A stretch of DNA of 64,000 nt from assembly GCF_019091085.1 (NCBI RefSeq), contig NZ_JAGXJY010000007.1, positions 186,001 to 250,000 on the forward strand, read 5' to 3'. Source of the stretch: Mesorhizobium sp. GbtcB19 (GTDB lineage: Bacteria; Pseudomonadota; Alphaproteobacteria; Rhizobiales; Rhizobiaceae). The translations under genes and the position numbers were made by a program. The notes beneath the pieces are model-generated. The model searched no databases and had not been told where the DNA came from. It saw only the letters and a program-made list of their open reading frames with translations. Below, piece by piece: positions 1-7,476 of this stretch. Position 1 is the stretch's first letter. Every line of letters starts with the position of its first letter.

Positions 1-1
1 G

Positions 2-424
2 CTGAAGAACGTCTTTGCCATCGCCGCCGGCGCGGTCACCGGCGCCGGGCTCGGGGCCAGCGCCCAGGCCGCCATGGTGACGCGCGGCTTCGTCGAATTG
101 CGCCGCATCGGCGCCGCCTTCGGCGCGAAACCGGAGACTCTGATGGGGCTTTCCGGCCTCGGCGACCTGTTGCTGACCTGTTCCTCGGCGCAGTCGCGCA
201 ATTTCGCCTACGGCCTGGCGCTCGGCCAGGGCAAGCCGCTTGCCGGCCTGCCGCTCGCCGAAGGCGTGGCGACGGCGGGCATTGCCGCGCGCATCGCCGC
301 CGAGCGCGGCATCGAGGCGCCGATCATTTCCGCCGTCGCCGCCATCCTCGACGGCAAGGTAACCATCGGCCAGGCGGTGACCGCGCTGATGACGCGGCCG
401 CTCAAAACCGAAACCGACATCTGA
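2..424 (+). CDS. gpsA: Glycerol-3-phosphate dehydrogenase [NAD(P)+], C-terminal part (5' end outside window)
   Basis: The gene enters from the left edge already in frame and shows its last 140 codons. GpsA reduces dihydroxyacetone phosphate to sn-glycerol-3-phosphate in the cytoplasm, which feeds phospholipid synthesis. The visible part starts at the conserved [10 protein letters not shown] segment, which carries the family's catalytic lysine, and continues through [11 protein letters not shown] and the [12 protein letters not shown] motif of the C-terminal helical domain. The stop is TGA. The N-terminal Rossmann domain cannot be checked here. A YciI-type gene follows 18 bases downstream and is probably cotranscribed. 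The identification is strong because the C-terminal GpsA signature is intact. Confidence 0.95.
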   Translation: MKNVFAIAAGAVTGAGLGASAQAAMVTRGFVELRRIGAAFGAKPETLMGLSGLGDLLLTCSSAQSRNFAYGLALGQGKPLAGLPLAEGVATAGIAARIAAERGIEAPIISAVAAILDGKVTIGQAVTALMTRPLKTETDI

Positions 425-442
425 ACCATCGGAGTTTGAAAG

Positions 443-739
443 ATGCTGTTTGCGTTGATTTGCAAGGACAAGCCCGGCAGCCTGCAGGTTCGCCTCGACA
501 CGCGGCCCACGCATGTCGCCTTCCTGGAAGGCCTGAACGCCGAAGGCAAGCTCGCCTTCGCCGGCCCGTTTCTCAATGCCGAGGGCAAGCCGGACGGCAG
601 CCTCGTCGTGGTCGAGGCGCCGGACCTGGCAACCGCGCAGGCGCTGTCGGCAGCCGACCCCTACGCCAAGGCTGGCCTGTTCGAGAGCGTCGAAATCCGC
701 CAGTGGAACTGGACCTTCAACAAGCCGGCGGCTAGTTAA
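443..739 (+). CDS. YciI family protein
   Basis: This 98-residue protein starts MLFALICKDKPGSLQVR and carries the alternating strand/helix pattern and the ...RPTHVAFLEGL segment of YciI-like proteins. These are small ferredoxin-like-fold proteins of the dimeric alpha/beta barrel class, in which a conserved His (here His27, in RPTH) is usually proposed as the active-site residue. A GGAG ribosome binding site lies just before the ATG. The 18-base gap after gpsA suggests a shared transcript, and this pairing is common in rhizobia as far as I recall. The substrate is unknown. Confidence 0.88.
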   Translation: MLFALICKDKPGSLQVRLDTRPTHVAFLEGLNAEGKLAFAGPFLNAEGKPDGSLVVVEAPDLATAQALSAADPYAKAGLFESVEIRQWNWTFNKPAAS

Positions 740-757
740 TTCGCAGTAGAAGCGCCT

Positions 758-807
758 GACGCAATTCCAGGAAAAGTGTCGCACGGTTTTCCGTCCGGAA
801 TTGCGTC
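758..807. repeat. Family A short palindromic repeat, copy 1
   Basis: Inverted arms GACGCAATTCC and GGAATTGCGTC flank the sequence GGAAAAGTG...GGTTTTCCGTCC. The repeat lies in the 92-base gap between the YciI gene and the EVE gene, transcribed through if the two share an operon. Related copies lie at 5719, 11853 and 30580. Confidence 0.8.
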
Positions 808-831
808 AAACAAAAGATTGAGGACCAAAAG

Positions 832-1257
832 ATGAACTACTGGCTGTTCAAGTCCGAACCCTCGGTCTTTTCCTTCGAGGCGCTGAAGGCCAAGGGCAAG
901 GCCGGCACGCAGTGGGACGGCGTGCGCAACTACGCCGCCCGCAACAACATGAAGGCCATGCAGATCGGCGATCTCGGCTTCTTCTACCATTCCAACCAGG
1001 GGCTCGACATCGTCGGCATCGCCGAGGTCTGCGCGCTGGCGCACCCCGACAGCACGACCGACGATCCGCGCTGGGAATGCGTCGACATCCGCGCCTTCAA
1101 GGACGTGCCGAAGCCGGTGACGCTGGAACAGGTCAAAGCCAATCCCAAGCTCGCCGAGATGGCGCTGGTCCGGCTCGGCCGGCTTTCCGTGCAGCCGGTG
1201 ACGCCGGCCGAATGGAAAGAGGTCTGCCGCATGGCCGAGCTTAACCCGGCGCCGTGA
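832..1257 (+). CDS. EVE domain-containing protein
   Basis: This 141-residue protein is an EVE (PUA-like) domain over nearly its whole length. The signature MNYWLFKSEPSVFSFE at the N-terminus, WDGVRNYAARNNM at about residues 28-40 and GFFYHSNQG at about 49-57 are typical. EVE proteins resemble YTH and PUA domains and are thought to bind modified bases in RNA or DNA; many are stand-alone as here. A GAGGA ribosome binding site precedes the ATG. The stop codon overlaps the GTG start of the next gene (GTGA), so the two are translationally coupled. The biological target is not known. Confidence 0.93.
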   Translation: MNYWLFKSEPSVFSFEALKAKGKAGTQWDGVRNYAARNNMKAMQIGDLGFFYHSNQGLDIVGIAEVCALAHPDSTTDDPRWECVDIRAFKDVPKPVTLEQVKANPKLAEMALVRLGRLSVQPVTPAEWKEVCRMAELNPAP

Positions 1258-1910
1258 CGAAGCTTTCGCCGAAGAGCGCCAAGAAATTCGTCCTCGACAA
1301 CACGGCGCTGATGGCGCCGCCGCACGTGCCGGAAGTGCTTTTGCACCTCGCCGACGAGGCGCATGACCTTTGGCTGCGCACCGAGGAGGAGCTGGCCGAG
1401 ATCGGCCTGCCGCCGCCCTTCTGGGCCTTTGCCTGGGCCGGCGGCCAGGGCCTCGCCCGCTATGTGCTCGACCATCCAACAATAGTGCGCGGCAGGCGCG
1501 TGCTCGACTTCGCCACCGGCTCGGGCCTCGTCGCGATCGCGGCGATCAAGGCAGGCGCCGCGGAAGTCATCGCCGCCGACATCGACCCGTTTTGCGAGAC
1601 GGCCATCGCGCTCAACCTCGAAGCCAACGCCGTCGAGGCGCAATTCCTCGGCGTGGATTGCGTCGACTCGGACGATGGCTGGGACGTCGTGCTTGCCGGC
1701 GATGTCTTCTACGACAAGGCCTTCGCCGACAGGCTGCTGCCCTGGTTCGCGGGGTTGCGGGCGCGCGGCACCGACATCCTCGTCGGCGATCCCGGTCGCG
1801 CCTATCTGCCGAAGACCGGGCTGCAATCGCTCGCTGTCTATGAGGTACCGGTGACGCGGGTGCTGGAAGATGCCGAGGTCAAGCGCACGACCATCTGGCG
1901 CCTTGCTTGA
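1254..1910 (+). CDS. Class I SAM-dependent methyltransferase, METTL20 / ETF-beta lysine methyltransferase-like
   Basis: This protein of 218 residues starts at a GTG that overlaps the EVE stop by four bases. The PPFWAFAWAGGQGLARYVLD segment at about residues 50-69 is characteristic of the METTL20 group, which methylates lysines of the electron-transfer flavoprotein beta subunit. Motif I reads VLDFATGSGLVAIAA, followed by the acidic loop VIAADIDPF. The post-II segment DVVLAGDVFYD corresponds to the catalytic D-x-F-Y motif of this group. The function is inferred from these motifs; related MTase16 proteins modify other substrates, so the target could differ. It is probably cotranscribed with the upstream EVE gene. 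Confidence 0.85.
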   Translation: MTKLSPKSAKKFVLDNTALMAPPHVPEVLLHLADEAHDLWLRTEEELAEIGLPPPFWAFAWAGGQGLARYVLDHPTIVRGRRVLDFATGSGLVAIAAIKAGAAEVIAADIDPFCETAIALNLEANAVEAQFLGVDCVDSDDGWDVVLAGDVFYDKAFADRLLPWFAGLRARGTDILVGDPGRAYLPKTGLQSLAVYEVPVTRVLEDAEVKRTTIWRLA

Positions 1911-1960
1911 CGCGACGGGCGAACAAGCGTTCCATCGCATTTCGATTTGGAGGGGAAAGC

Positions 1961-2386
1961 ATGGATTTTTCGGTCGTGAACTGGCTGGCGGTGATCGTCG
2001 CCGCCGTCGTCGCATGGTTGTTCGGCGCCGTCTGGTACATGGGCTTGAGCAAGCCCTGGTTGAACGCGGCCAGGCTCGACCCGGCGACCATGAAGCGCTC
2101 GGCCCTTCCGTTCATCGTCAGCTTCATCGCCGAGCTCATCATGGCGCTTGTCCTGACGCTGGTGGTGGGGGCAATCACCGGCGGCGAGCCGAACCCGGTC
2201 GCGGGCTTGCTGTTCGGCTTCGTGCTCTGGCTCGGCTTCATCGCCACCACGCTGACCGCCAACCAGCGTTATCAAGGCTTCGGCTGGGCCCTGACGCTGA
2301 TCGATGCCGGCCACTGGCTGGGCGTGATGCTGATCATCGGCGCCATCATCGGCTGGTTCGGCGCGCCGGCAGCTCCAGCCGGCTAA
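1961..2386 (+). CDS. DUF1761 domain-containing membrane protein
   Basis: This 141-residue membrane protein reads MDFSVVNWLAVIVAAVVAWL and has four hydrophobic segments, at about residues 8-28, 50-75, 80-98 and 112-135. The FGAVWYMGLSKPW motif after the first segment is the hallmark of DUF1761. The ATG at 1961 was chosen over upstream in-frame codons because a GGAGGGGA ribosome binding site precedes it and the hydrophobic domain begins immediately. The function is unknown. The gene faces the LysR gene tail to tail with only seven bases between their stops. Confidence 0.88.
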   Translation: MDFSVVNWLAVIVAAVVAWLFGAVWYMGLSKPWLNAARLDPATMKRSALPFIVSFIAELIMALVLTLVVGAITGGEPNPVAGLLFGFVLWLGFIATTLTANQRYQGFGWALTLIDAGHWLGVMLIIGAIIGWFGAPAAPAG

Positions 2387-2393
2387 CCCGCCA

Positions 2394-3314
2394 TCATGTA
2401 GGGGTCTTGGCCGCCTCCTCGGTGAGCCATTCGCGGAAGGCGATGACCCGTGCGTCGTCCTTCGCGGCCTCTGGATAGACCAGGAAATAGGCGAATTCCG
2501 GCGCGACCTTGATGCCGAGCTCGAAGGGCCGCACCAGGCGCCCTTGCGAAAGATCGTTGGCGACCATGGCGAAGTCGGCGAGCGCCACCGCATTGCCGTC
2601 GAGCGCCGCCTGGGTGGCGTCGGTCGAGGAGCCGAAGACCAGCGTGCGGCTGTCGTCGAAATCGTCGACGCCTGCAGCGTGCATCCACATGCTCCAGTTC
2701 GGCCAGGTCACGCCCTGGCGCGACCAGTCGATGTGCGCAAGCGTGTGGTTGAAAAGGTCGCGCGGCTCCTTCAGCGGCGGACCTGACGCCAGCAGCGCCG
2801 GGCTGCACACCGGGATGATGATGTTCTCGAACAGCCGGTGCGCGATGATCCCCGGATATTTGCCGGTGCCGAAGCGGATGCCGATATCGACATCGTCGCG
2901 CTCGAAATCCCGGACATCGTAGGTGATGTCGAAGCGCAGCTCGATGCCGGGCTTCCGCTGGCGGAAGTCGTCGACGCGCCGCATCAGCCACTTTGTCGCG
3001 AACTGCGCGTCGAGCGTCACCTTCAGCAAGGATGTGCCCCGCGTCATCTTGCGGGCGCGGCTGACGGCGCGGTTGAGCAGGTCGAGCGCATCGATCGACG
3101 CGTCGTGCAGCACGCTGCCCGCTTCGGTCAGCCGGATGGTGCGGCTGGTGCGCGTGAACAGCACCAGGTCGAGCTGATCCTCGATTTCCTTGATCTGGTG
3201 GCTGACCGCCGCCGGCGTCAGGCCGAGCTCGTCGGCGGCGCGGGTGAAGTTGAGATGACGGGCGGCCGCCTCGAAAGTCCGCAGCGCTCGCGTCCCGGGC
3301 AGCAGCCTAGACAT
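2394..3314 (-). CDS. LysR family transcriptional regulator (GcvA-like)
   Basis: This 306-residue LysR regulator has an N-terminal winged helix-turn-helix (LRTFEAAARHLNFTRAADEL then LTPAAVSHQIKEIEDQL, residues about 11-55). A co-inducer binding domain follows from about residue 95. The start region LPGTRALRTFEAAARHLNFT resembles the GcvA subgroup. The gene is transcribed away from a DUF1127 gene, with about 130 bases between starts. LysR proteins usually bind such divergent intervals, so the DUF1127 gene is a plausible target. The ligand is unknown. Confidence 0.93.
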   Translation of the reverse strand: MSRLLPGTRALRTFEAAARHLNFTRAADELGLTPAAVSHQIKEIEDQLDLVLFTRTSRTIRLTEAGSVLHDASIDALDLLNRAVSRARKMTRGTSLLKVTLDAQFATKWLMRRVDDFRQRKPGIELRFDITYDVRDFERDDVDIGIRFGTGKYPGIIAHRLFENIIIPVCSPALLASGPPLKEPRDLFNHTLAHIDWSRQGVTWPNWSMWMHAAGVDDFDDSRTLVFGSSTDATQAALDGNAVALADFAMVANDLSQGRLVRPFELGIKVAPEFAYFLVYPEAAKDDARVIAFREWLTEEAAKTPT

Positions 3315-3445
3315 ACGATCTCCAAATAAAACTTGATGATCAGAAAAGAACTACTCGTTTCTCGTTTGTTTTTCAATCCGGCATGATGGCTTCATCGAAA
3401 CACCATCAAACCGGATTTGATATCCGGAGAAACACGGATAGAGTC

Positions 3446-3709
3446 ATGTCTGAGATCGCCCTGAAGTCCCACGCCACCCTAGGATCCCGCTCCGCCATCA
3501 CGCTTTGGCTACGTTCGGCAGCGGACTGGCTGCGCCAGGCCCGGGTCGCAGCCCGGCTTTCCCAGGAGTCGGTCGAAGACCTCTCCGACAGCCAGTTGCG
3601 CGACATCGGCGCCGAACGCCGGGACATCTCGAAGGCAATGGACAGGGAGCTCGGCCGCATCGGCTTGCTGGACGCCGGCTGGCAGCGTCCGCGTCGATCC
3701 CATCGCTGA
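3446..3709 (+). CDS. DUF1127 domain-containing small protein
   Basis: An 87-residue protein starting MSEIALKSHATLGSR. The C-terminal half carries the DUF1127 pattern: an amphipathic helix rich in Arg (WLRQARVAARLSQESVEDLS) then DSQLRDIGAERRDI. DUF1127 proteins are small, Arg-rich and abundant in Rhizobiales; some have been linked to RNA binding and to phosphate or carbon metabolism. The start is uncertain because an ATG at 3383 is also in frame and no strong ribosome binding site marks either one. The gene is divergent from the LysR regulator, which may control it. Confidence 0.75.
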   Translation: MSEIALKSHATLGSRSAITLWLRSAADWLRQARVAARLSQESVEDLSDSQLRDIGAERRDISKAMDRELGRIGLLDAGWQRPRRSHR

Positions 3710-3753
3710 TGCGGCTTTGGCGCCGCGGGTCAATTGACTCAAGGAGAATTCGC

Positions 3754-4152
3754 ATGCGTGGCCACTGCTTGTGCGGCGCCGTAGCTTTTGAAGTCGATGG
3801 TCCGGTACAGGCCTGCGTGGTCTGTCATTGTGAAAGTTGCCGGCGGCAATGTTCTGCGCCGATGACCGCCTACATTGGCGTCTTGGACGGCCAATGGCGG
3901 TGGCTCGGCAAGCCGCCGAAGGTTTTCAATTCTTCTCCCGGCGTGGAAAGAACATTTTGCGATCATTGCGGCACGCCGCTGTCCTTCCGCTCGAAGAAGA
4001 TGTCCGACGTCATGCATTTCTTTGCCGCGGCAATGGAGGAGCCGGAAAAATTTGCGCCCACGCTGCATGTCGCCTTTGAAGAGAAGCTCCCCTGGCTGAA
4101 ACTCGCCGACGGCCTGCCGACACGTTTTGGGCCTGACTATACGAAAGGCTAA
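3754..4152 (+). CDS. GFA family protein (glutathione-dependent formaldehyde-activating fold)
   Basis: This 132-residue protein carries the zinc ligands of the GFA fold: CLCG at residues 5-8, CHCESC at about 31-36 and FCDHCGTPL at about 69-77. GFA proteins bind zinc and were named after an S-hydroxymethylglutathione synthase, although most members have no proven activity. An AAGGAG ribosome binding site precedes the ATG at 3754, which decides the start against longer upstream frames. It lies 44 bases after the DUF1127 gene on the same strand and may share its transcript. Confidence 0.92.
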   Translation: MRGHCLCGAVAFEVDGPVQACVVCHCESCRRQCSAPMTAYIGVLDGQWRWLGKPPKVFNSSPGVERTFCDHCGTPLSFRSKKMSDVMHFFAAAMEEPEKFAPTLHVAFEEKLPWLKLADGLPTRFGPDYTKG

Positions 4153-4153
4153 A

Positions 4154-4225
4154 GCATGTCTCCCTAAAGTGGGAACCGGTTTCGGGGATAAAGACATGCG
4201 CAAAATCAAAGACCTAAAGCGCATG
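4154..4225. repeat. Rhizobial palindromic repeat (GCATGTCTCC...GACATGC type)
   Basis: Arms GCATGTC and GACATGC enclose AAGTGGGAACCGGTTTCGGGG, and a tail AAATCAAAGACCTAAAGCGC follows. It starts two bases after the GFA stop codon. The inner part resembles family A (AAGTGGGAACCGGTT also occurs in the copy at 30580), so the two families are probably related. Confidence 0.7.
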
Positions 4226-4256
4226 GACCGAATCTGAAAGATCGCGACGCGTTTTG

Positions 4257-4337
4257 GGGTCAGGCCATGCCGCAGTCGCGAAGTGGCCAAACCCGGCGGC
4301 TTCCGAGACCGCCATTTGCAGACCGGCCTCACCCTAC
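4257..4337. repeat. Family C repeat, shortened copy
   Basis: The left edge GGTCAGGCC and the right segment CCGCCATTTGCAGACCGGCC match the ends of the full copies at 8287 and 16463, but the central ACCGGAGCGGAGCG palindrome is missing. It runs into the stop codon of the minus-strand L,D-transpeptidase gene, so the 3' end placement seen for the full copies holds here too. Confidence 0.6.
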
Positions 4338-4867
4338 CGAACCACCTTCACCACCGTTCTGTCCGACAGCATTGGAAGCAGCCTTGCCATGGTGCGCGCC
4401 GTCACCGCCACGCAGCCTTGGGTCGGCGTAAAGCCCGGCCGCGCCAGGTGGAAGAAGATCGCGCTGCCGCGTCCGCGCAAGCGCGGCGCGATGTTCCAGT
4501 CGAGCACCAGGCAGACATCGTAGAGCCGGTCGTCGCGCTTCATCCGCTCATGGCTCGCGCCATAGGGGATCTTCACCGGGCGATTGTAATTGCGGTCGTC
4601 CGGCACCTCGCACCAGCCGAGATCGGGACCGATCGGTGCCATCGGCAGCCTTGTCCTGCGCCCGCCCGCGAAATGATCGTTGCGGAAATAGCCCGACAGG
4701 ATGCGCATCGACGCCAGCGGCGTCGCGCCATCCCCTTCATGCTTGTTGGCGGAGATGCCGCTGCGCCCCAGGGCGCAGGGAAACACCGTTTTGCCGGCTT
4801 GCAGGAACCCCTGCGCGGGGTTGCCTGGGCGTGCGCGCACGACCAAAACACGCAAGCCTTTCGGCAA
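4334..4867 (-). CDS. L,D-transpeptidase family protein (YkuD domain)
   Basis: The protein shows the family pattern CALGRSGI, EGDGATPL, a DLGWCEVPDDRNYNR segment, SHERMKRDDRLYD, GSAIFFHLARPG and the catalytic PTQGCVAV, whose Cys attacks the peptide stem. Such enzymes form or anchor 3-3 peptidoglycan cross-links in the periplasm. The start is uncertain: the domain begins at RVLVVRARPG, and a TTG at 4867 with a GAGG upstream gives 177 residues, while the frame stays open back to an ATG at 4981. No clear signal peptide is seen with either start, which fits other rhizobial members of this short group. Confidence 0.85.
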   Translation of the reverse strand: MPKGLRVLVVRARPGNPAQGFLQAGKTVFPCALGRSGISANKHEGDGATPLASMRILSGYFRNDHFAGGRRTRLPMAPIGPDLGWCEVPDDRNYNRPVKIPYGASHERMKRDDRLYDVCLVLDWNIAPRLRGRGSAIFFHLARPGFTPTQGCVAVTARTMARLLPMLSDRTVVKVVR

Positions 4868-5017
4868 AAATGCGCCCGCCTCATTGCGCGCGCGTTTTTT
4901 CTTGTATGATTGTCTCACGGAACAAATCACTGTGATCGGCTGTTGCGCCGGTGAGCTTCCGCATAAATGGGGGGAGGTCAACTGAATATTCTTTTTAAAA
5001 CAACGGATTGATATCCC

Positions 5018-5701
5018 ATGACATCACGCACCATTCTGATCGTTGATGATGACGACGACCTGCGGGCCACTTTGGTCGAGCAACTGGCGCTTTACGAGGA
5101 ATTCGACGTCCAGCAGGAAGCCTCCGCCGCAAAAGGCGTTGCCGCGGCGCGGGGCGGCGTCGTCGACCTGCTCATCATGGATGTCGGCCTGCCCGACATG
5201 GACGGCCGCGAGGCGGTGAAGATCCTGCGCAAGGGCGGCTACAAGGCGCCGATCATCATGCTTACTGGGCACGACACCGATTCCGACACGATTCTCGGTC
5301 TCGAGGCCGGCGCGAACGATTATGTGACCAAGCCCTTCCGCTTCGCCGTGCTTTTGGCGCGCATCCGCGCCCAGCTTCGCCAGCACGAGCAGAGCGAGGA
5401 CGCGACCTTCTCGGTCGGTCCCTATACGTTCAAGCCCAGCCAGAAGCTCTTGATCGATCCGCGCGGCGCCAAGGTGCGGCTGACCGAGAAGGAGGCCTCG
5501 ATCATCAAGTATCTCTACCGCGCCGACCAGAAAGTGGTGACGCGCGATGTGCTTTTGGAAGAGGTATGGGGCTACAATTCCGGCGTCACCACGCACACGC
5601 TGGAGACCCATGTCTACCGGTTGCGCCAGAAGATCGAGCGCGATCCTTCCAATGCTGAAATTCTTGTGACAGAAAGCGGCGGCTACAAGCTGGTTCCTTA
5701 A
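5018..5701 (+). CDS. OmpR/PhoB-type response regulator (CenR-like)
   Basis: This 227-residue two-component regulator has a receiver domain at 1-120 and a winged-helix DNA-binding domain at about 130-227. Acidic residues Asp10-Asp12 and the phosphoacceptor Asp55 (in LLIMDVGLPDMDG) are present, together with the Thr in MLTGHD and Lys in VTKPF. The output domain ends in GYNSGVTTHTLETHVYRLRQ, the recognition-helix region. The sequence closely resembles what I remember of CenR, the essential cell-envelope regulator of Caulobacter and Brucella, but that assignment is from memory. No histidine kinase gene is adjacent, so it is an orphan here. Confidence 0.92.
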   Translation: MTSRTILIVDDDDDLRATLVEQLALYEEFDVQQEASAAKGVAAARGGVVDLLIMDVGLPDMDGREAVKILRKGGYKAPIIMLTGHDTDSDTILGLEAGANDYVTKPFRFAVLLARIRAQLRQHEQSEDATFSVGPYTFKPSQKLLIDPRGAKVRLTEKEASIIKYLYRADQKVVTRDVLLEEVWGYNSGVTTHTLETHVYRLRQKIERDPSNAEILVTESGGYKLVP

Positions 5702-5718
5702 ACATTTCATGATCTAGA

Positions 5719-5762
5719 GCAATTCCAGGAAAAGTGTGAGGCGGTTTTCCGTCCGGAATTGC
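5719..5762. repeat. Family A short palindromic repeat, copy 2
   Basis: GCAATTCC and GGAATTGC arms enclose AGGAAAAGTGTGAGGCGGTTTTCCGTCC. It lies 18 bases after the response regulator stop. The rest of the gap to 5951 holds a second inverted pair, TTGGAGCGC (near 5873) and GCGCCGCTCCAA (near 5902), and no gene that I can support. Confidence 0.8.
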
Positions 5763-5951
5763 TTCAAAGGAATAGAGCGGTCGGGGCGGGACCGCTTCGG
5801 GTACGATCCTGGTGCTGGAGGGTGACGGATCGGCTCGATGGATGCCTCGCACGGGGTGCAGGCTAGAAGTGTTGGAGCGCTTTTGCGCGTTCTTTGAGGA
5901 CGCGCCGCTCCAAAGGAGGGACTGGACTGACCGCTCGGGGACACAGCTAGG

Positions 5952-6407
5952 ATGGCGTTGGATGACGACATCCACATTCTGTCCAGCGTGAAGCTTTTCC
6001 AGGGCTTCACGCAGGAACAGCTGCGTCTGCTCGCCTTCGGCGCGGAAAACACCTTCCTGCAGGCAGACCGCAAGCTCTATCTCGAGGATGACGACGCCGA
6101 CTCCGCTTATATCGTGGTCAAAGGCCGCATCGCGCTCTATCGCGAGCAGGGCGGCGAGCGCATCCCGATCGGCATGGCCGGCCCCGGCGCGATGCTGAGT
6201 GAGCTGGCGCTGATCGCCGACACGCGGCGGTTGACCAGCGCTTCCGCGGCGATCGATTCGGAAGTGATCCGGCTGAGCCGCAAGATGTTTCGCCGCATCC
6301 TCGAGGAATACCCCGATCTGGCGGTGCAGCTGCACGAACGCATCCTGGAAGAATTCCAGCAGATGATCGCCCGCATCGAGGCGTTAGGGCCGCGGTTTAC
6401 GGGCTAA
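5952..6407 (+). CDS. Cyclic nucleotide-binding domain protein (Crp-like sensor without DNA-binding domain)
   Basis: This 151-residue protein consists of one cNMP-binding beta-barrel: LFQGFTQEQLRLLAFGAENTF at the N-terminus, IVVKGRIALY, and the phosphate-binding region GPGAMLSELALIADTRRLTSA. A long helix with FRRILEEYPDLAVQLHERI follows. The protein ends there and has no helix-turn-helix, so it is not a complete Crp/Fnr regulator; it may work by protein contact. Its stop overlaps the xth stop by four bases, tail to tail. The closeness to the CenR-like regulator suggests a signalling locus, but that is inference. Confidence 0.9.
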   Translation: MALDDDIHILSSVKLFQGFTQEQLRLLAFGAENTFLQADRKLYLEDDDADSAYIVVKGRIALYREQGGERIPIGMAGPGAMLSELALIADTRRLTSASAAIDSEVIRLSRKMFRRILEEYPDLAVQLHERILEEFQQMIARIEALGPRFTG

Positions 6408-7210
6408 TCCAAATCAAACTTCGCGATAACCGGCACATGGTCGGACGGCTTCTCCCAGCCGCGCGCCGCCTGCAGGATTTCATATCCCTGGAAGCTCGGC
6501 ACCAGATTGGCGGACGACCAGACATGGTCGAGCCGCCGCCCCCGGTTGGAAGCTTCCCAGTCCTTCGCCCGATAGCTCCACCAGGTGTAGAGCTTCTGCT
6601 CGGCCGGTACGTTGAGCCGCATCAGGTCGACCCAGCCGCCGGCCTCGCGCATCGCCTCGAAATTTGTCGTCTCGACCGGCGTGTGACTGACGACGTTGAG
6701 CAATTGCTTGTGCGACCAGACGTCGTGCTCCTGCGGCGCGATGTTCAGGTCGCCGACCAGGATCGACGCCGATAGCTCGTCACCGCTGGCCGGCACGCCG
6801 TTCATCTCCTGGACGAAATCGAGCTTGTGCCTGAATTTGCGGTTGATCTCCGGATCCGGCTCGTCGCCGCCGGCCGGCACGTAGAAATTATGCACCAGCA
6901 TCGATTTGTCGCCGGCCTGGACCCTGACCGACAGGTGCCGGCTGTCGTCGATCTCGCAGAACCGCCGCTTCTCGACCAGCTCGATCGGCCGCCGGGCGAC
7001 TGTGGCGACGCCATGATAGCCCTTCTGGCCGTGGAACAGGATGTGCTCGTAGCCGGCCTTGCTGAAGGCTTTTTCCGGGAAGAGCTCGTCGGGAACCTTC
7101 GTCTCCTGCAGGCACAGCACGTCGGGCGCGTATTCTTTCAGCAGCCGCTCGACGATCGGCATGCGCAGGCGCACGGAATTGATGTTCCAGGTAGCGATGG
7201 TGAAGGGCAT
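6404..7210 (-). CDS. xth: Exodeoxyribonuclease III
   Basis: This 268-residue endonuclease/exonuclease/phosphatase-fold enzyme cleaves DNA 5' to abasic sites and acts as a 3'-5' exonuclease in base excision repair. Motifs run in order: ATWNINSVRLR (metal-site Asn), LCLQETKVPDE (metal-binding Glu), NFYVPAGG, VGDLNIAPQE (catalytic Asp/Asn), RRLDHVWSS and the C-terminal SDHVPVIAKFDLD with the catalytic His. All key residues are present and the length is normal. It lies after lolA on the same strand, separated by a large family D repeat, so it may have its own promoter. Confidence 0.96.
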   Translation of the reverse strand: MPFTIATWNINSVRLRMPIVERLLKEYAPDVLCLQETKVPDELFPEKAFSKAGYEHILFHGQKGYHGVATVARRPIELVEKRRFCEIDDSRHLSVRVQAGDKSMLVHNFYVPAGGDEPDPEINRKFRHKLDFVQEMNGVPASGDELSASILVGDLNIAPQEHDVWSHKQLLNVVSHTPVETTNFEAMREAGGWVDLMRLNVPAEQKLYTWWSYRAKDWEASNRGRRLDHVWSSANLVPSFQGYEILQAARGWEKPSDHVPVIAKFDLD

Positions 7211-7287
7211 TCAAGCAAGGTCCGGCAAGAGATCGCCGATCTAGTGCCAGCCGCGCGGCGGAAAGACAAGCCGACGGCGGAGGTCAG

Positions 7288-7440
7288 CGCCGCCCCTCAT
7301 TGCCCTGCCGGGCATTTCTCCCCGTAAACGGGGAGAAAGAAGCGGTTGCGACGCCCGGCGATCAGCGAAAGCGGTGACGCCAAGCCCCTTCTCCCCGTTC
7401 ACGGGGAGAAGATGGCGGCAGCCAGATGAGGGGCAGCGCC
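7288..7440. repeat. Family D palindromic repeat, copy 1
   Basis: The left end GCCGCCCCTCATTGCCCTGC and the right end GATGAGGGGCAGCGCC are inverted, and two inner hairpins are made from TTCTCCCCGTaaACGGGGAGAA-type units. It fills most of the 266-base gap between lolA and xth. No gene is seen in that gap. Confidence 0.8.
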
Positions 7441-7476
7441 AGCGTAACGAGATAAAGCTCCGACAGCGGCGAAAGC

